From Trinickia mobilis (GTDB lineage: Bacteria > Pseudomonadota > Gammaproteobacteria > Burkholderiales > Burkholderiaceae), in contig NZ_JAFLRF010000024.1 of assembly GCF_017315705.1 (NCBI RefSeq), positions 2,504 to 66,503 on the forward strand: 64,000 nt of DNA, given 5' to 3'. The notes under the pieces are model-generated. The model worked only from the letters and a program-made list of their open reading frames with translations. It searched no databases and was not told the origin of the DNA. Shown piece after piece: positions 55,797 through 64,000 of the stretch. Made by a program: the position numbers and the translations under genes. Positions within the stretch are counted from its first letter, which is position 1. Each line of letters opens with the position of its first letter.

Positions 55797-56150
55797 CTAA
55801 TCCCCCGCATATGACGGCTTTGCCGGCTCCCCGTCTTTTTTAGACAAACGGCCGGGAGCGGTCGGAGCGGGGACCCATTCCGGCGTCTCGGTGCCATCGA
55901 GTATGGCGCGCACGTGTTCAACCGTGCGGACTCTTGTTTCGTTCAACTTGTTGATCATCCGTAGATGATCAACCCCTTTCCATAGCCTGCCGCTCACCGG
56001 CAGTCGACCCCTTGCGGATCTCGCTTCACGCAAGTTCGCGTTGAGCCGGTGACGCAACGCGATCGCCGCAATCGACACGCCTGGCCCTTGGCACGCCGCG
56101 ATCACCTGAGCCTTGAATTCGCGTGACTTTTGCCATTCACGGGACATCAC
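55797..56150 (-). pseudogene. Insertion-sequence relic, left copy
   Basis: A fused remnant. The first 40 residues (SREFKAQVIAACQGPGVSIA) match the N-terminus of IS66-type TnpA, then the frame runs into a second fragment, LNETRVRTVEHVRAILDGTETPEW, resembling the start of a DDE-type transposase/integrase. Neither is complete. The 165 bases 55865-56029 recur at 58373-58538 in the same orientation, so this element borders the LPMO segment. Confidence 0.7.
55865..56029. repeat. Direct repeat flanking the LPMO gene, left copy
   Basis: About 165 bases matched at 58373-58538 in the same orientation, with scattered differences. It includes TGATCATC...GATGATCA dyads and CTTGCGG-TCTCGCTTCAC at its right end. 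It encodes the N-terminus of a transposase-like protein on the minus strand. Confidence 0.75.
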
Positions 56151-56417
56151 CGGATGGCGACGTGTTGCACTTCAGATTTGAGGCCGCCGCCTTTCAGATT
56201 GCATTGAGGATTATTTGCCAGCGATTGCTGCGCTGAAAGAATACGCCTCATCCGTCAACTAGGCGGCTAACGGTGGACACCAACACCGGACTGCTTGCCC
56301 GGATATCCGTTGTGGCAGTTCCTGTCATTTTTCGTTGCGAGGCGCCGTCTTATGTGGCGCGCTGCCGGGTGTGCCCTCCAACGCACGATCCAATTTACAT
56401 TTGCAAGGACACGTTTG

Positions 56418-58160
56418 ATGGCTGATTTGAAAACCTCTCCGAAGAAGCTCGCGAAAATCGTGGCCCCCGGCCTCGCGCTCACGCAACTCGCGGCGGCTGC
56501 GATGCTGCTGGCCCCTGGTGCCGCGTCGGCACACGGGACGCTGGAATTCCCGCCGAGCCGGGAATACGTCTGCTACGGGGGGTCTGATAGTAAAGGATGC
56601 GAAAAGTTTGGCACCCAAAAATATGAGTGGCGAAGCAATCTTCAAAGTTCAGCTGGAGGCGACCATACCGGCGTGGTTCCCGATGGGACACTCTGTGCAG
56701 GCGGCAAGGGCGGCGCCTGGGCGGCACTGAATATGACTACGGAGTGGAAGCGCACGGTCATCACCCCAGATGCGAACGGCAATGTTACGTTCAAGTACAA
56801 GCAAACCGCTCCGCATGCGACTGCATATTTCAAGAGCTACATTACCAAGGATAGCTACGATTTCAGCCGTCCGCTTCAGTGGAACGATCTGCAACTGATC
56901 GGCGAGGTTGGCAAGCAAGGCGCCGAATCCTCGACGAATATGCCGGTCAAGATTCCGGCGGGCATGACGGGTAAGCGGATTGTCTATAACGTCTGGCAGC
57001 GCAGTGACAGCCCGGAGGCGTTCTACGCCTGCGCCGACGTGGAGGTGACGGGCACTTCGTCGCCATGGAAAGACATCGGCGATATCCGTGGTGGTAAGAA
57101 GGACGTCGGAACTGTCTTGTCGCTGCGTGTCTTCGACAAGACGCGCGGCAGCGATCTGGAAAAGCACAGCATCACCATTGACGCCGGCAAGACCGCTGCC
57201 TCCGAATGGATCTATGCCCTGGCCAAGGACGTAAACGCAAAGTCGCAAAGGGTCAAGATCGGCAAGATGGGCACTGACGGGCAGATCACTCCCGTTAAGG
57301 CGGCCGATGGGAACGACATCTTCGGCAATGGCAAGGAGTACAACTTTGCCATCGACGCGACCGATCCTGGCAGCGACAACGGCGGTGGTCACCTGCCGGG
57401 CAGCAACCAGCCGCCTGTCGCCAAGATCAGCGGCCCGGCAGAGGTTGACTCCAGTGCCGCGGTCACCCTGTCCGCCAGCGACTCGACCGATCCGGACGGC
57501 GACACGCTGACCTTCGGCTGGACCGTCCCGGCCGGCATCACTGCGACCAAGAACGGCCCGACCATTTCCTTCACCGCGCCGAAGTCGAACGAAGCGAAGT
57601 CGTACACGTTCACCGTTACGGTCGACGACGGCAAGGCGAGCGCGAAAGCCAATCACACGGTCACCGTCAAGGGTTCGCAGTCCGGCGGTGCCAATAACGC
57701 GCCGAAGCCGGTGATCGACGGCCCGCGCGAAGCCAAGGCAGGCGAAATGTTCATGCTGTCGGCCGCGATGTCCAGCGATGCCGATGGCGACAAGCTGTCG
57801 TACGAGTGGAAGTTCGACGCCGCCGAGTTCACGATGAACAGCGGTACGAACAAGGCGGTGACCGTCATGCTGACGCCTAAGGCGGTCTCGCAGGACTCGG
57901 TGTTCCCGATCACCCTTTCGGTTTCGGACGGTAAGACCACCAAGTCGCTCAAGTACAAGTTCACCGTCAAGAAGGGGGCTGCGGGCGACCTCTAGTCGTA
58001 CCAGGCGGGCAAGGCCTACAAGGGCGGCGAGATCGTTCAGCACAACGGCCGCGCCTGCGAGTGCAAGGCCTTCCCGGCCTCGGGCTGGTGTGGCCAGGCT
58101 CCTGAAGCCTATGAACCGGGCAAGGGGCGTGCATGGACTGATGCCTGGACTGCCGAGTAA
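56418..58160 (+). pseudogene. Chitin-active LPMO (AA10) gene with C-terminal chitin-binding module cut off by an amber codon
   Basis: The signal peptide (LALTQLAAAAMLLAPGAASA) is cut before H39, the N-terminal copper ligand of an AA10 lytic polysaccharide monooxygenase (HGTLEFPPSREYVC); the second ligand is probably H133. A GbpA-like second domain (about 210-310) and two PKD/Ig-like modules (about 336-520) follow. The frame stops at TAG 57993-57995 after 525 residues, but the same frame continues for 54 more codons to TAA 58160 with a clear CBM5/12-type module (YQAGKAYKGGEIV, ASGWCGQAP, WTDAWT). The truncated enzyme may still act but would lack this chitin anchor. Codon use in the first third is more AT-rich than in neighbouring genes, suggesting transfer. 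Confidence 0.85.
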
Positions 58161-58252
58161 GGCGTCACTGCTGTAGCCGGGGCATCGTACCCGCCGCGGG
58201 AAGCGGCGGGGCCCCGTATGGGAATGAGCGCAATCCACGCCTCGTTCCTGGC

Positions 58253-58285
58253 GAGGCGGCCGCAGTATGCCGGCCGCCTCCTTCT
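58253..58285 (+). terminator. Terminator candidate downstream of the LPMO gene
   Basis: GAGGCGGCC (58253-58261) and GGCCGCCTC (58272-58280) form a 9-bp stem with a ten-base loop, followed by CTTCT. The U tract is short. Confidence 0.5.
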
Positions 58286-58372
58286 ATCCGATCCCAACCA
58301 GGGCGCACGCGACATCGTCGATGCCGCGGCTGCGCCCGCAAGCGCATCCATGCGCAGCGCGCGGGCGCATTC

Positions 58373-58538
58373 GAAGCGGGGACAAATTCCAGCGTCTCGG
58401 TGCCATCGAGAATGGCGCGCACCTGTTCAACCGTGCGGACTCCTGTTTCGTTCAACTTGATGATCATCCATAGATGATCAACCACTTTCCCTAGCCTGCC
58501 GCCCACGGGCAGTCAACCCCTTGCGGGTCTCGCTTCAC
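58373..58538. repeat. Direct repeat flanking the LPMO gene, right copy
   Basis: The partner of 55865-56029, in the same orientation. It is not accompanied by the IS66 TnpA part seen on the left, so this copy is a shorter remnant. Confidence 0.75.
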
Positions 58539-58748
58539 TCCAGGCTCACCATCTCGTGGAAATGCAGCGAAAACCTCCCGTCCACGCTCATCCGCCGTTG
58601 GGAAGGCGAAGTTTCGCCTACACAGGCTAATTTAGGAATTGTCCGATTGTGCGAGGGGCGGCGTCGTTTGGAGAATGGCATGCCACGAGGGGCTAATCCT
58701 GCGTGTAGCGCACACAGGAATCCGAAAATTTATTCTGGAATATTGGGA

Positions 58749-61700
58749 ATGCGAAATGAATTCGAGGGTGGCGCGGAGCGGAACTTGACGCCGGCGGCGG
58801 CAGTGTTGCTCGCGGTCCATCTCATGAACGGTGCGTCGGCGCAGGCGCAGCAGGTCGTGGCGGACGGCGTGTCCATCAGCGTCGATGCCGCTACCCCGAT
58901 CGTCGTGCGCGGCGTCGACGGTCCGGGCGGTTACGGGGTGTGGGCGCGCAACGGCGGCACGATCACCGGTTCGGCCGATATTTCGATGCACAGCGGGGGA
59001 AGCCGCGATGTCGACGGCATAGCCGTCGTGGCCGACTCCGGCGGGACAGTCGATCTGGGCGCAGGCCTGCGCGCCGTCACCAGCGGCACGCTTGGCCACG
59101 GCGTCTCCGCGAGCGGCGGCGGCAGTTCGGTGTCTGCAAACGGCATTGCGCTAACGATCGGCGGAGACTTTGCCTATGGCGGATACGCGATGGCGGGCGG
59201 GGCCATCACCTTCGGCAACGGGACGATCGGCACGTCGGGCCGGTTGGCCCATGGTCTTGTGGCGGAGGGCGCCGACAGCTCGATCGTGGCAACGGATATC
59301 GGCATTTCGACCACGGCACCCAACGCGAGTGGCATACGTGCCGAGTCCGGCGGCGCGGTCACGCTCCAGGGCGGCTCGGTGAATGCCGTGAACGGATATG
59401 GCCTGTATGTCGACGGAGCGGGCAGCCGCATCGTCACCGGGAGTAGCGCGGCCGGCGAGTCGACGCGGATCGCGGCGGGCCCGGGTTCGCTGGGCGGCGT
59501 CTACGCGACCCAAGGCGGTTCCGTCAGCCTCGACGGCGGAGCGGTCGCGACCGCCGCGGATCAGGCGAACGGCCTGTTCGCCTTCTTGAAGAATGCCGAG
59601 ATCCGCGCCAACGACACGATCATCGAAACCTCGGGCAGCTGGGCAGCAGGCGCCCAGGCCAACAACGACAGTCTCGTCTCGCTGACGGGCGGCTCGATCC
59701 GGACCTCGGGTGCTTATGCATTCGGGCTGTATGCGATCGGTTCCGGCTCGACGCTGACGGCCAGCGGCACCGTCGTCGCTACGTCCGGGCAAAGTGCGAT
59801 CGGGGCCTACACGCTTGCCGGAACCGGCATGATGCTCGACCAGGTGTCCATCGTGACGAGCGGCCGCAGCGCTCACGGTGCGGCCGTCGATCGGGCGGCC
59901 GGCACGGTCGGTCCGGACGGCAGCGCCGCGAGTGTGCTGGACATCTCCGGCGGCTCGGTCACGACCGCCGGCAAACAGGCGCACGGCCTGCTGTCTGCCG
60001 GCAACGCGATTCTGAATGCGAACGACGTGGCGGTTATCACGACGGGCGACGGCAGCCGCGGCGCGGCGGCGCAACTGGGCGGTACGGTGAATCTCAAGGG
60101 CGGCTCCGTGAGCACGGCTGGCGCGGGCGCCGGCGGTCTGTTCTCGGCTGGCTTGATGAACGGAACGACCTCCGGGGCCGAGCTCAATGCAACTGGCGTC
60201 AGCGTCACGACGACCGGGGCGGGGGCCGCCGGCGCCGAAGTGCGCGGGGGCAGCGCAATCCGGATCGCCGACAGCCAGGTGCTTACGCTGGGGGCCGGGG
60301 CGCCTGCGCTTTCCGCAACCGCCTACGATAGCGGACCCAGCACGGCGGCGATCTCCAACAGCACGCTCACCGCGGCAAATGGAGAGGGTATCCGCGTGGC
60401 GGGCACGACGCTGAACGCCACCGTGTTGCAATCGAAGCTGGCGGGGGGCAGCGGCAACCTGTTCGTCGTCGCGAGCGATGCAAATGGCGCACCCGCGGCG
60501 CTCAATCTGACAGCCGACCGTTCGCAGTTGAGCGGCGCGGCGTTCACGCAGGCGGGCAGCACCGCGAACCTGTCGCTCCACGGGGCCTCGGTTTGGACGA
60601 TGACCGGCCCGTCAGCGCTGTCCGAGCTGACACTGGATGGCGGCACGTTGCGCTACGGCGCCGCCGCGCCGCTCGGCACCGCGTCGCCGATCATGCTCGG
60701 CGCGGCAGGCGGCACCGTCGATACGAGCGGCTTCGACGCAGTGCTCGATCCATCGATCACGGGTTCCGGCTCGTTCACCAAGGCGGGCGCGGGCACGCTC
60801 ACGTTGGCGGCTGCGAATACGTGGAGCGGCGAAACCACGGTGGCGGCCGGGACGCTGCGAGCAGGCGCGGCCGGCGCTTTCAGCCCGGCGTCGGTCTTCA
60901 CTGTCGACCATGCGGCGGTCCTCGACCTGAACGGCTTCAGCCAGACGGTGTCCGGGCTGCGCAACGCGGGTTCGATCCGGATGGGCAGCGTGCCGGGCAC
61001 CGTGATGAAGTTGTCCGGCGATTACGTAGGCCATGGCGGCGCGATCGTCATGAATACGGTGTTGGGCGATTCCTCGTCAGTCACGGATCGCCTCGAGGTT
61101 CAGGGCAACACGTCCGGAACGACCGGCATTCGGATCAACAACGCCGGCGGTCTGGGCGCGCAGACGACCGGCAACGGGATCATGGTCGTGAAAGTCGACG
61201 GCGCATCGAACGGCACGTTCGCGCAACTTGGCCCGCTGAGCGCGGGTGCCTACGAGTACACGCTTTACAAGAACGGAACGGGGAGCGCTGCCGAGGACGG
61301 CAACTGGTATCTGCGTTCGACGCTCGAAGATCGGGATCCGGCGCACGAGCAAGAGCAGGCGCAGGAGCAAGAGCAGGGGCAGGGGCAGGGGCAGGGGCAG
61401 GGGCAGGGGCAGGCGCAGGCGCAGGAGCCGGGGCAGGAGGTGCAAGGCCGCTCAGCGCCGCCGCCGGCCTACCGCCCTGGCGTCGCCGGCTATTCGGTCA
61501 TGCCGCTCTTGAACGTCGAATACGGCTTTTCGACGCTCGGCACGCTGATGCAGCGCGTCGGCGACGTGCCGGGTGCCGTGCAGCCCGCGAGCGGCACCCG
61601 CAATGGCATCTGGGGCCGGGTTGGCGGGCAGAACCTCGAGATGCAGGCGACGGATCGGTTTTCCGGCAGCAGCGCGACGTTTTTCGCGCAGTTCGGCAAG

Positions 61701-62435
61701 GACTGGACGTTTGCCGAGCCGCGGGACGGGGGCAGCACGCACGCGGGCGCCACCGTGACGATCGGCTCGTCGTCGGCGGACTTTGCCGACCGTCTGCGCA
61801 GCATGGCTGCTCGAGCGACTTCCACGGGATCGGCCGAAACCCAGGCGCAGAGCGTCGGCGGCTATTGGACCCGGTATTTGAAAGACGGCACGTACTTCGA
61901 CAGCGTGGCCCAGTTGACGCACTACCGCAATCGCTACAGCGACAGCAATGGTGTCGGGGCGAGCCAGCATGGCTTCGGGGCGGCGGTTTCGCAGGAAATC
62001 GGCAAGCCGTTTCAGCTGGCGGCTACGCGCGTCGCAATCGAACCGCAAGCTCAGCTGATGTACCAGTATCTGAATCTGCAGGGATTCGGCGACGGCATAT
62101 CGGACATTTCGGGTACCCGCACGCAGGCGCTGCGCGGGCGGCTCGGGTTCAGGCTGCTTAGCGCCGACATGCAGAACGAGTCGCACACCAGCGCCGCCAC
62201 GCCGTACTTCACGGCGGACCTGTTGCATGACTTCCTCTCGCCGGGGCAGACGACGGTCGGCGGAACGGTTATCGGCTCGAGCCCCGGGCGGACGTGGTAT
62301 CAGTTCGGCCTTGGCGTGACCGTCCAGTCCGGCAAGCAGTCCGAGCTGTACGCGAACGGGACCTATTCGCACAGCGTAGGCTCCGCATACCGGCAAAACG
62401 TGTACGGCCAGGCGGGCTGCAGATATCGTTGGTAA
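58749..62435 (+). CDS. Autotransporter with pectin-lyase-type passenger and beta-barrel
   Basis: A type Va autotransporter of about 1228 residues from this start. A signal-like segment (LTPAAAVLLAVHLMNGASAQA) precedes a passenger of repeated parallel-beta-helix strands with ...GG.SVxTxGxxAxG... pattern. A Gln/Glu/Gly low-complexity linker follows (residues about 865-895, encoded near 61350-61440), then a beta barrel of about 300 residues ending in GCRYRW with an aromatic C-terminus. The start is uncertain: ATG 58749 gives an acidic signal start with a weak binding site, and ATG 58680 (with GGAGA upstream) gives a longer N-terminus. Likely a surface adhesin. It lies next to insertion-sequence relics. 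Confidence 0.88.
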   Translation: MRNEFEGGAERNLTPAAAVLLAVHLMNGASAQAQQVVADGVSISVDAATPIVVRGVDGPGGYGVWARNGGTITGSADISMHSGGSRDVDGIAVVADSGGTVDLGAGLRAVTSGTLGHGVSASGGGSSVSANGIALTIGGDFAYGGYAMAGGAITFGNGTIGTSGRLAHGLVAEGADSSIVATDIGISTTAPNASGIRAESGGAVTLQGGSVNAVNGYGLYVDGAGSRIVTGSSAAGESTRIAAGPGSLGGVYATQGGSVSLDGGAVATAADQANGLFAFLKNAEIRANDTIIETSGSWAAGAQANNDSLVSLTGGSIRTSGAYAFGLYAIGSGSTLTASGTVVATSGQSAIGAYTLAGTGMMLDQVSIVTSGRSAHGAAVDRAAGTVGPDGSAASVLDISGGSVTTAGKQAHGLLSAGNAILNANDVAVITTGDGSRGAAAQLGGTVNLKGGSVSTAGAGAGGLFSAGLMNGTTSGAELNATGVSVTTTGAGAAGAEVRGGSAIRIADSQVLTLGAGAPALSATAYDSGPSTAAISNSTLTAANGEGIRVAGTTLNATVLQSKLAGGSGNLFVVASDANGAPAALNLTADRSQLSGAAFTQAGSTANLSLHGASVWTMTGPSALSELTLDGGTLRYGAAAPLGTASPIMLGAAGGTVDTSGFDAVLDPSITGSGSFTKAGAGTLTLAAANTWSGETTVAAGTLRAGAAGAFSPASVFTVDHAAVLDLNGFSQTVSGLRNAGSIRMGSVPGTVMKLSGDYVGHGGAIVMNTVLGDSSSVTDRLEVQGNTSGTTGIRINNAGGLGAQTTGNGIMVVKVDGASNGTFAQLGPLSAGAYEYTLYKNGTGSAAEDGNWYLRSTLEDRDPAHEQEQAQEQEQGQGQGQGQGQGQAQAQEPGQEVQGRSAPPPAYRPGVAGYSVMPLLNVEYGFSTLGTLMQRVGDVPGAVQPASGTRNGIWGRVGGQNLEMQATDRFSGSSATFFAQFGKDWTFAEPRDGGSTHAGATVTIGSSSADFADRLRSMAARATSTGSAETQAQSVGGYWTRYLKDGTYFDSVAQLTHYRNRYSDSNGVGASQHGFGAAVSQEIGKPFQLAATRVAIEPQAQLMYQYLNLQGFGDGISDISGTRTQALRGRLGFRLLSADMQNESHTSAATPYFTADLLHDFLSPGQTTVGGTVIGSSPGRTWYQFGLGVTVQSGKQSELYANGTYSHSVGSAYRQNVYGQAGCRYRW
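61350..61440 (+). repeat. Hexanucleotide-type repeat in the autotransporter linker
   Basis: Reiterated CAGGGG and CAGGCG units encode Gln-Gly and Gln-Ala/Glu repeats. Units of six bases keep the frame, so changes in copy number would change linker length and not switch the gene off. Confidence 0.8.
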
Positions 62436-62440
62436 GCGAA

Positions 62441-62486
62441 GCGGAACATCCTAAGGGCGCTTCCTTCGGGGCGTCCGGGGTTCCGC
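62441..62486. repeat. Partial relic resembling the leader element, inside a dyad
   Basis: GCGGAAC (62441-62447) and GTTCCGC (62480-62486) flank CTTCCTTCGGGGCG, which also occurs in leader copy 1 (plus-strand 8909-8922). It lies just after the autotransporter stop and could act as a 3'-end hairpin. Confidence 0.4.
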
Positions 62487-62553
62487 GGTGCATCATCCAG
62501 GCCACGATCGTTTAAGATCGTCCGCCAGTAGAACGAACTTCTGGATCGATGCG

Positions 62554-63447
62554 ATGAATCTGCGGTTTCTCGAAACGTTTCTCTGGGTCGCACGGCTCAA
62601 GAGCTTCAGCCTTGCGGCCGACAAACTGTGCGCGACGCAGGCCTCCGTGTCGAGCCGGATCGCCGCGCTCGAAGCCGAGCTCGGCGCGAAACTCTTCGTA
62701 CGCGATACGAAGGGCGTCGCCCTCTCCGCCGAGGGCGCACGCATCCTCGGCCACGCCGAACTCGTCGTCGACACGGTCGCCGCGTTGCGCGCGAGCCTGC
62801 AGACCGACAATCTCGCCGTCGGGAAAATGCGGGTCGGCGCCATGGATACGGTCGTCCATACCTGGTTCGTCGATTTCATTTCCGAGCTGACGAGCGTGTA
62901 TCCGAACCTCGAAGTCGAGGTCACCGCCGACACCGCGTTGAATCTCGGCGAGCAGTTGCTCAAGGGTTTTCTCGATGTCGCGTTCCACACCGACTTGTTG
63001 CGCAGCGAATCGGTCTGCAGCGTCGAACTGGCGCGGTATCCGATGTGCTGGATCGCAGCGCAGTGCCGTGCGCCGGGTCTCGATGCGTTCGACCATCTGG
63101 GCAAGCAGCGGCTCGTGACGTTTTCGCGGCATTCCCGTCCGCATCAGGATGTGGTTCGGCTGCTTCAGCAACACGGCATCGAGACGAGCGGCATCAGCTG
63201 CGTCAACTCGGTCGCCGCGATGACGCGGCTCGTGCGCAACGGTTTCGGTGTTGGCGTGATGCCGCCGCTCCTGGTGCGCGACCTGCTCGCCCAGCAGCGC
63301 CTGTACGTGCTTGACGGCTTGCCGCTGCCGCCGCCGATGCCGATTGTTGCCGCGTGGCACGTCGGCGCGGGCATCGAATGGCCGGAGCGGATCGTGCGGG
63401 TCGCGCAGCGCGTGGCTCGGCGCTATGGCGCCGAGGCCGGGCCGTAG
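62554..63447 (+). CDS. LysR-family transcriptional regulator
   Basis: A 297-residue LysR regulator. N-terminal winged helix (about 1-60: LRFLETFLWVARLKSFSLAADKL, then TQASVSSRIAALEAELGAKLF) and a periplasmic-binding-like effector domain (about 90-290) with MRVGAMDTVVHTW and RNGFGVGVMPPLL. ATG 62554 is chosen over 62488, because the HTH begins at once. The next gene downstream on the same strand encodes a 5-oxoprolinase-type enzyme, possibly its target. Confidence 0.92.
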   Translation: MNLRFLETFLWVARLKSFSLAADKLCATQASVSSRIAALEAELGAKLFVRDTKGVALSAEGARILGHAELVVDTVAALRASLQTDNLAVGKMRVGAMDTVVHTWFVDFISELTSVYPNLEVEVTADTALNLGEQLLKGFLDVAFHTDLLRSESVCSVELARYPMCWIAAQCRAPGLDAFDHLGKQRLVTFSRHSRPHQDVVRLLQQHGIETSGISCVNSVAAMTRLVRNGFGVGVMPPLLVRDLLAQQRLYVLDGLPLPPPMPIVAAWHVGAGIEWPERIVRVAQRVARRYGAEAGP

Positions 63448-63748
63448 TATGGATTCCGCGGCGCTTCATCCAGGCTGCGTTTCATTAGGACTATCCCGTA
63501 TACCTCCCGCCGGACCGGCCAACCCGCGGCCGCGAAAGCGCCGCGCGGCGGGCGTTTGCAGCTCATCGGATTTTGCTATGGCCGAGGGCCAAGTTTTCTA
63601 GTTGGACGCTGGATTTCGCGGTGCGGAGAATCGCCGCTCTCGCTCTCGCAGCGCCTGGGGCGAGACCACGCAAGGGCCCGTGACTCGGGTCCGCGACGCT
63701 GGCACAGACCAGCCAGCCGCATCCCACCATCCAGCAGGAGCATTCCGT
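63448..63748. other. Intergenic region between lysR and the oxoprolinase gene
   Basis: About 300 bases with no gene recognised. It probably carries the promoter and LysR site of the downstream gene, but I see no clear T-N11-A dyad. Confidence 0.3.
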
Positions 63749-64000
63749 ATGACCCACGACACGCATGCCGACCACGCCGCCCGATCCTGGCAATTCTGGG
63801 TCGACCGCGGCGGCACCTTCACCGACATCGTCGGACGCCGCCCGGACGGCCGCCTCGTCACGCACAAGCTGCTGTCCGACAACCCCGCACGTTATCCGGA
63901 TGCCGTCGTCCAGGGCATGCGCGACCTGCTCGGCATCGATGCCGGCACGCCGCTGCCGCAGGACCGCATCGAGGTCGTGAAGATGGGCACGACGGTCGCG
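63749..64000 (+). CDS. 5-oxoprolinase/hydantoinase family protein, N-terminal fragment
   Basis: Runs off the window edge after 84 codons. ATG 63749 follows CAGGAGCATTCCGT. The segment WVDRGGTFTDIVGRRPDGRLVTHKLLS is the diagnostic start of hydantoinase A/oxoprolinase proteins (the nucleotide-binding DRGGTFTD loop). The full protein would use ATP to open a cyclic amide such as 5-oxoproline or a hydantoin. Whether it is a fused A+B enzyme (about 1200 residues) or separate subunits cannot be told. Possibly under control of the LysR gene upstream. Confidence 0.88.
   Translation, partial: MTHDTHADHAARSWQFWVDRGGTFTDIVGRRPDGRLVTHKLLSDNPARYPDAVVQGMRDLLGIDAGTPLPQDRIEVVKMGTTVA

Larger units (their letters stand above)
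58161..58748. other. Accessory intergenic region with hairpins and right relic
   Basis: No intact gene. It holds a hairpin CCCGCCGC/GCGGCGGG at 58190-58210, a terminator candidate at 58253-58285, and the right copy of the flanking direct repeat with a minus-strand transposase-start fragment (LNETGVRTVEQVRAILDGTE). Confidence 0.5.

Overview
This 64-kb window comes from a GC-rich betaproteobacterial chromosome, most likely Burkholderia sensu lato (Paraburkholderia, Caballeronia or a relative). The evidence is the uniform high GC and codon use, the gene families (pgaABCD-glmS, SoeABC-like and TauABC-like systems, sigma-54 activators with GSFTGA loops), and GGAGGCATC-type ribosome binding sites. 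No assignment below genus level is justified.

Layout. 1-4.3 kb: end of an ABC ATPase gene, two divergent sigma-54 enhancer-binding proteins and three small unknown proteins. 4.4-7.5 kb: otsA (trehalose-6-phosphate synthase) convergent with rpoN. 7.7-12.0 kb: small stress-type proteins, a DHA2-type MFS exporter, a YbhB-type protein and a YnfA-type protein. 12.0-32.2 kb: an almost continuous C2-sulfonate island. It holds tauABC (uptake), a divergent MocR regulator, a TauXY-like taurine dehydrogenase pair, a phosphate acetyltransferase, a broken and an intact IclR regulator, sauS-sauT-sauU (sulfoacetate import, activation and reduction), an NAD(P)-dependent dehydrogenase, and a three-subunit molybdoenzyme that fits the cytoplasmic sulfite dehydrogenase SoeABC. 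Read together: taurine and sulfoacetate both become sulfoacetaldehyde; Xsc, which is not in the window, would release sulfite and acetyl phosphate; Pta and Soe would deal with those two products.

32.3-36.7 kb: small unknown proteins, a Gly/His-rich lipoprotein, tRNA-Arg(CCT) with promoter and terminator, rubredoxin, a DUF4399 protein and a Uup-like ABC-F ATPase. 37.6-46.8 kb: pgaABCD, glmS and a secreted unknown protein in one tight operon for poly-beta-1,6-GlcNAc, followed by a 42-bp palindromic tandem array. 47.6-55.0 kb: a UPF0182 membrane protein, then parE-parC. 55.2-64.0 kb: a CopD-like membrane protein, then an accessory segment with insertion-sequence relics flanking a secreted chitin-active LPMO gene broken by an amber codon, a large autotransporter, a LysR regulator, and the start of a 5-oxoprolinase gene cut by the window edge.

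The most unusual observation is a duplicated, hairpin-rich leader ORF (8877-9044 on the minus strand and 16772-16978 on the plus strand). Both copies encode nearly the same first 34 residues, both end by overlapping the start codon of an unrelated gene, and both supply that gene's ribosome binding site. It looks like a reusable translation-coupled regulatory leader or a domesticated repeat. I do not recognise it as a named element.
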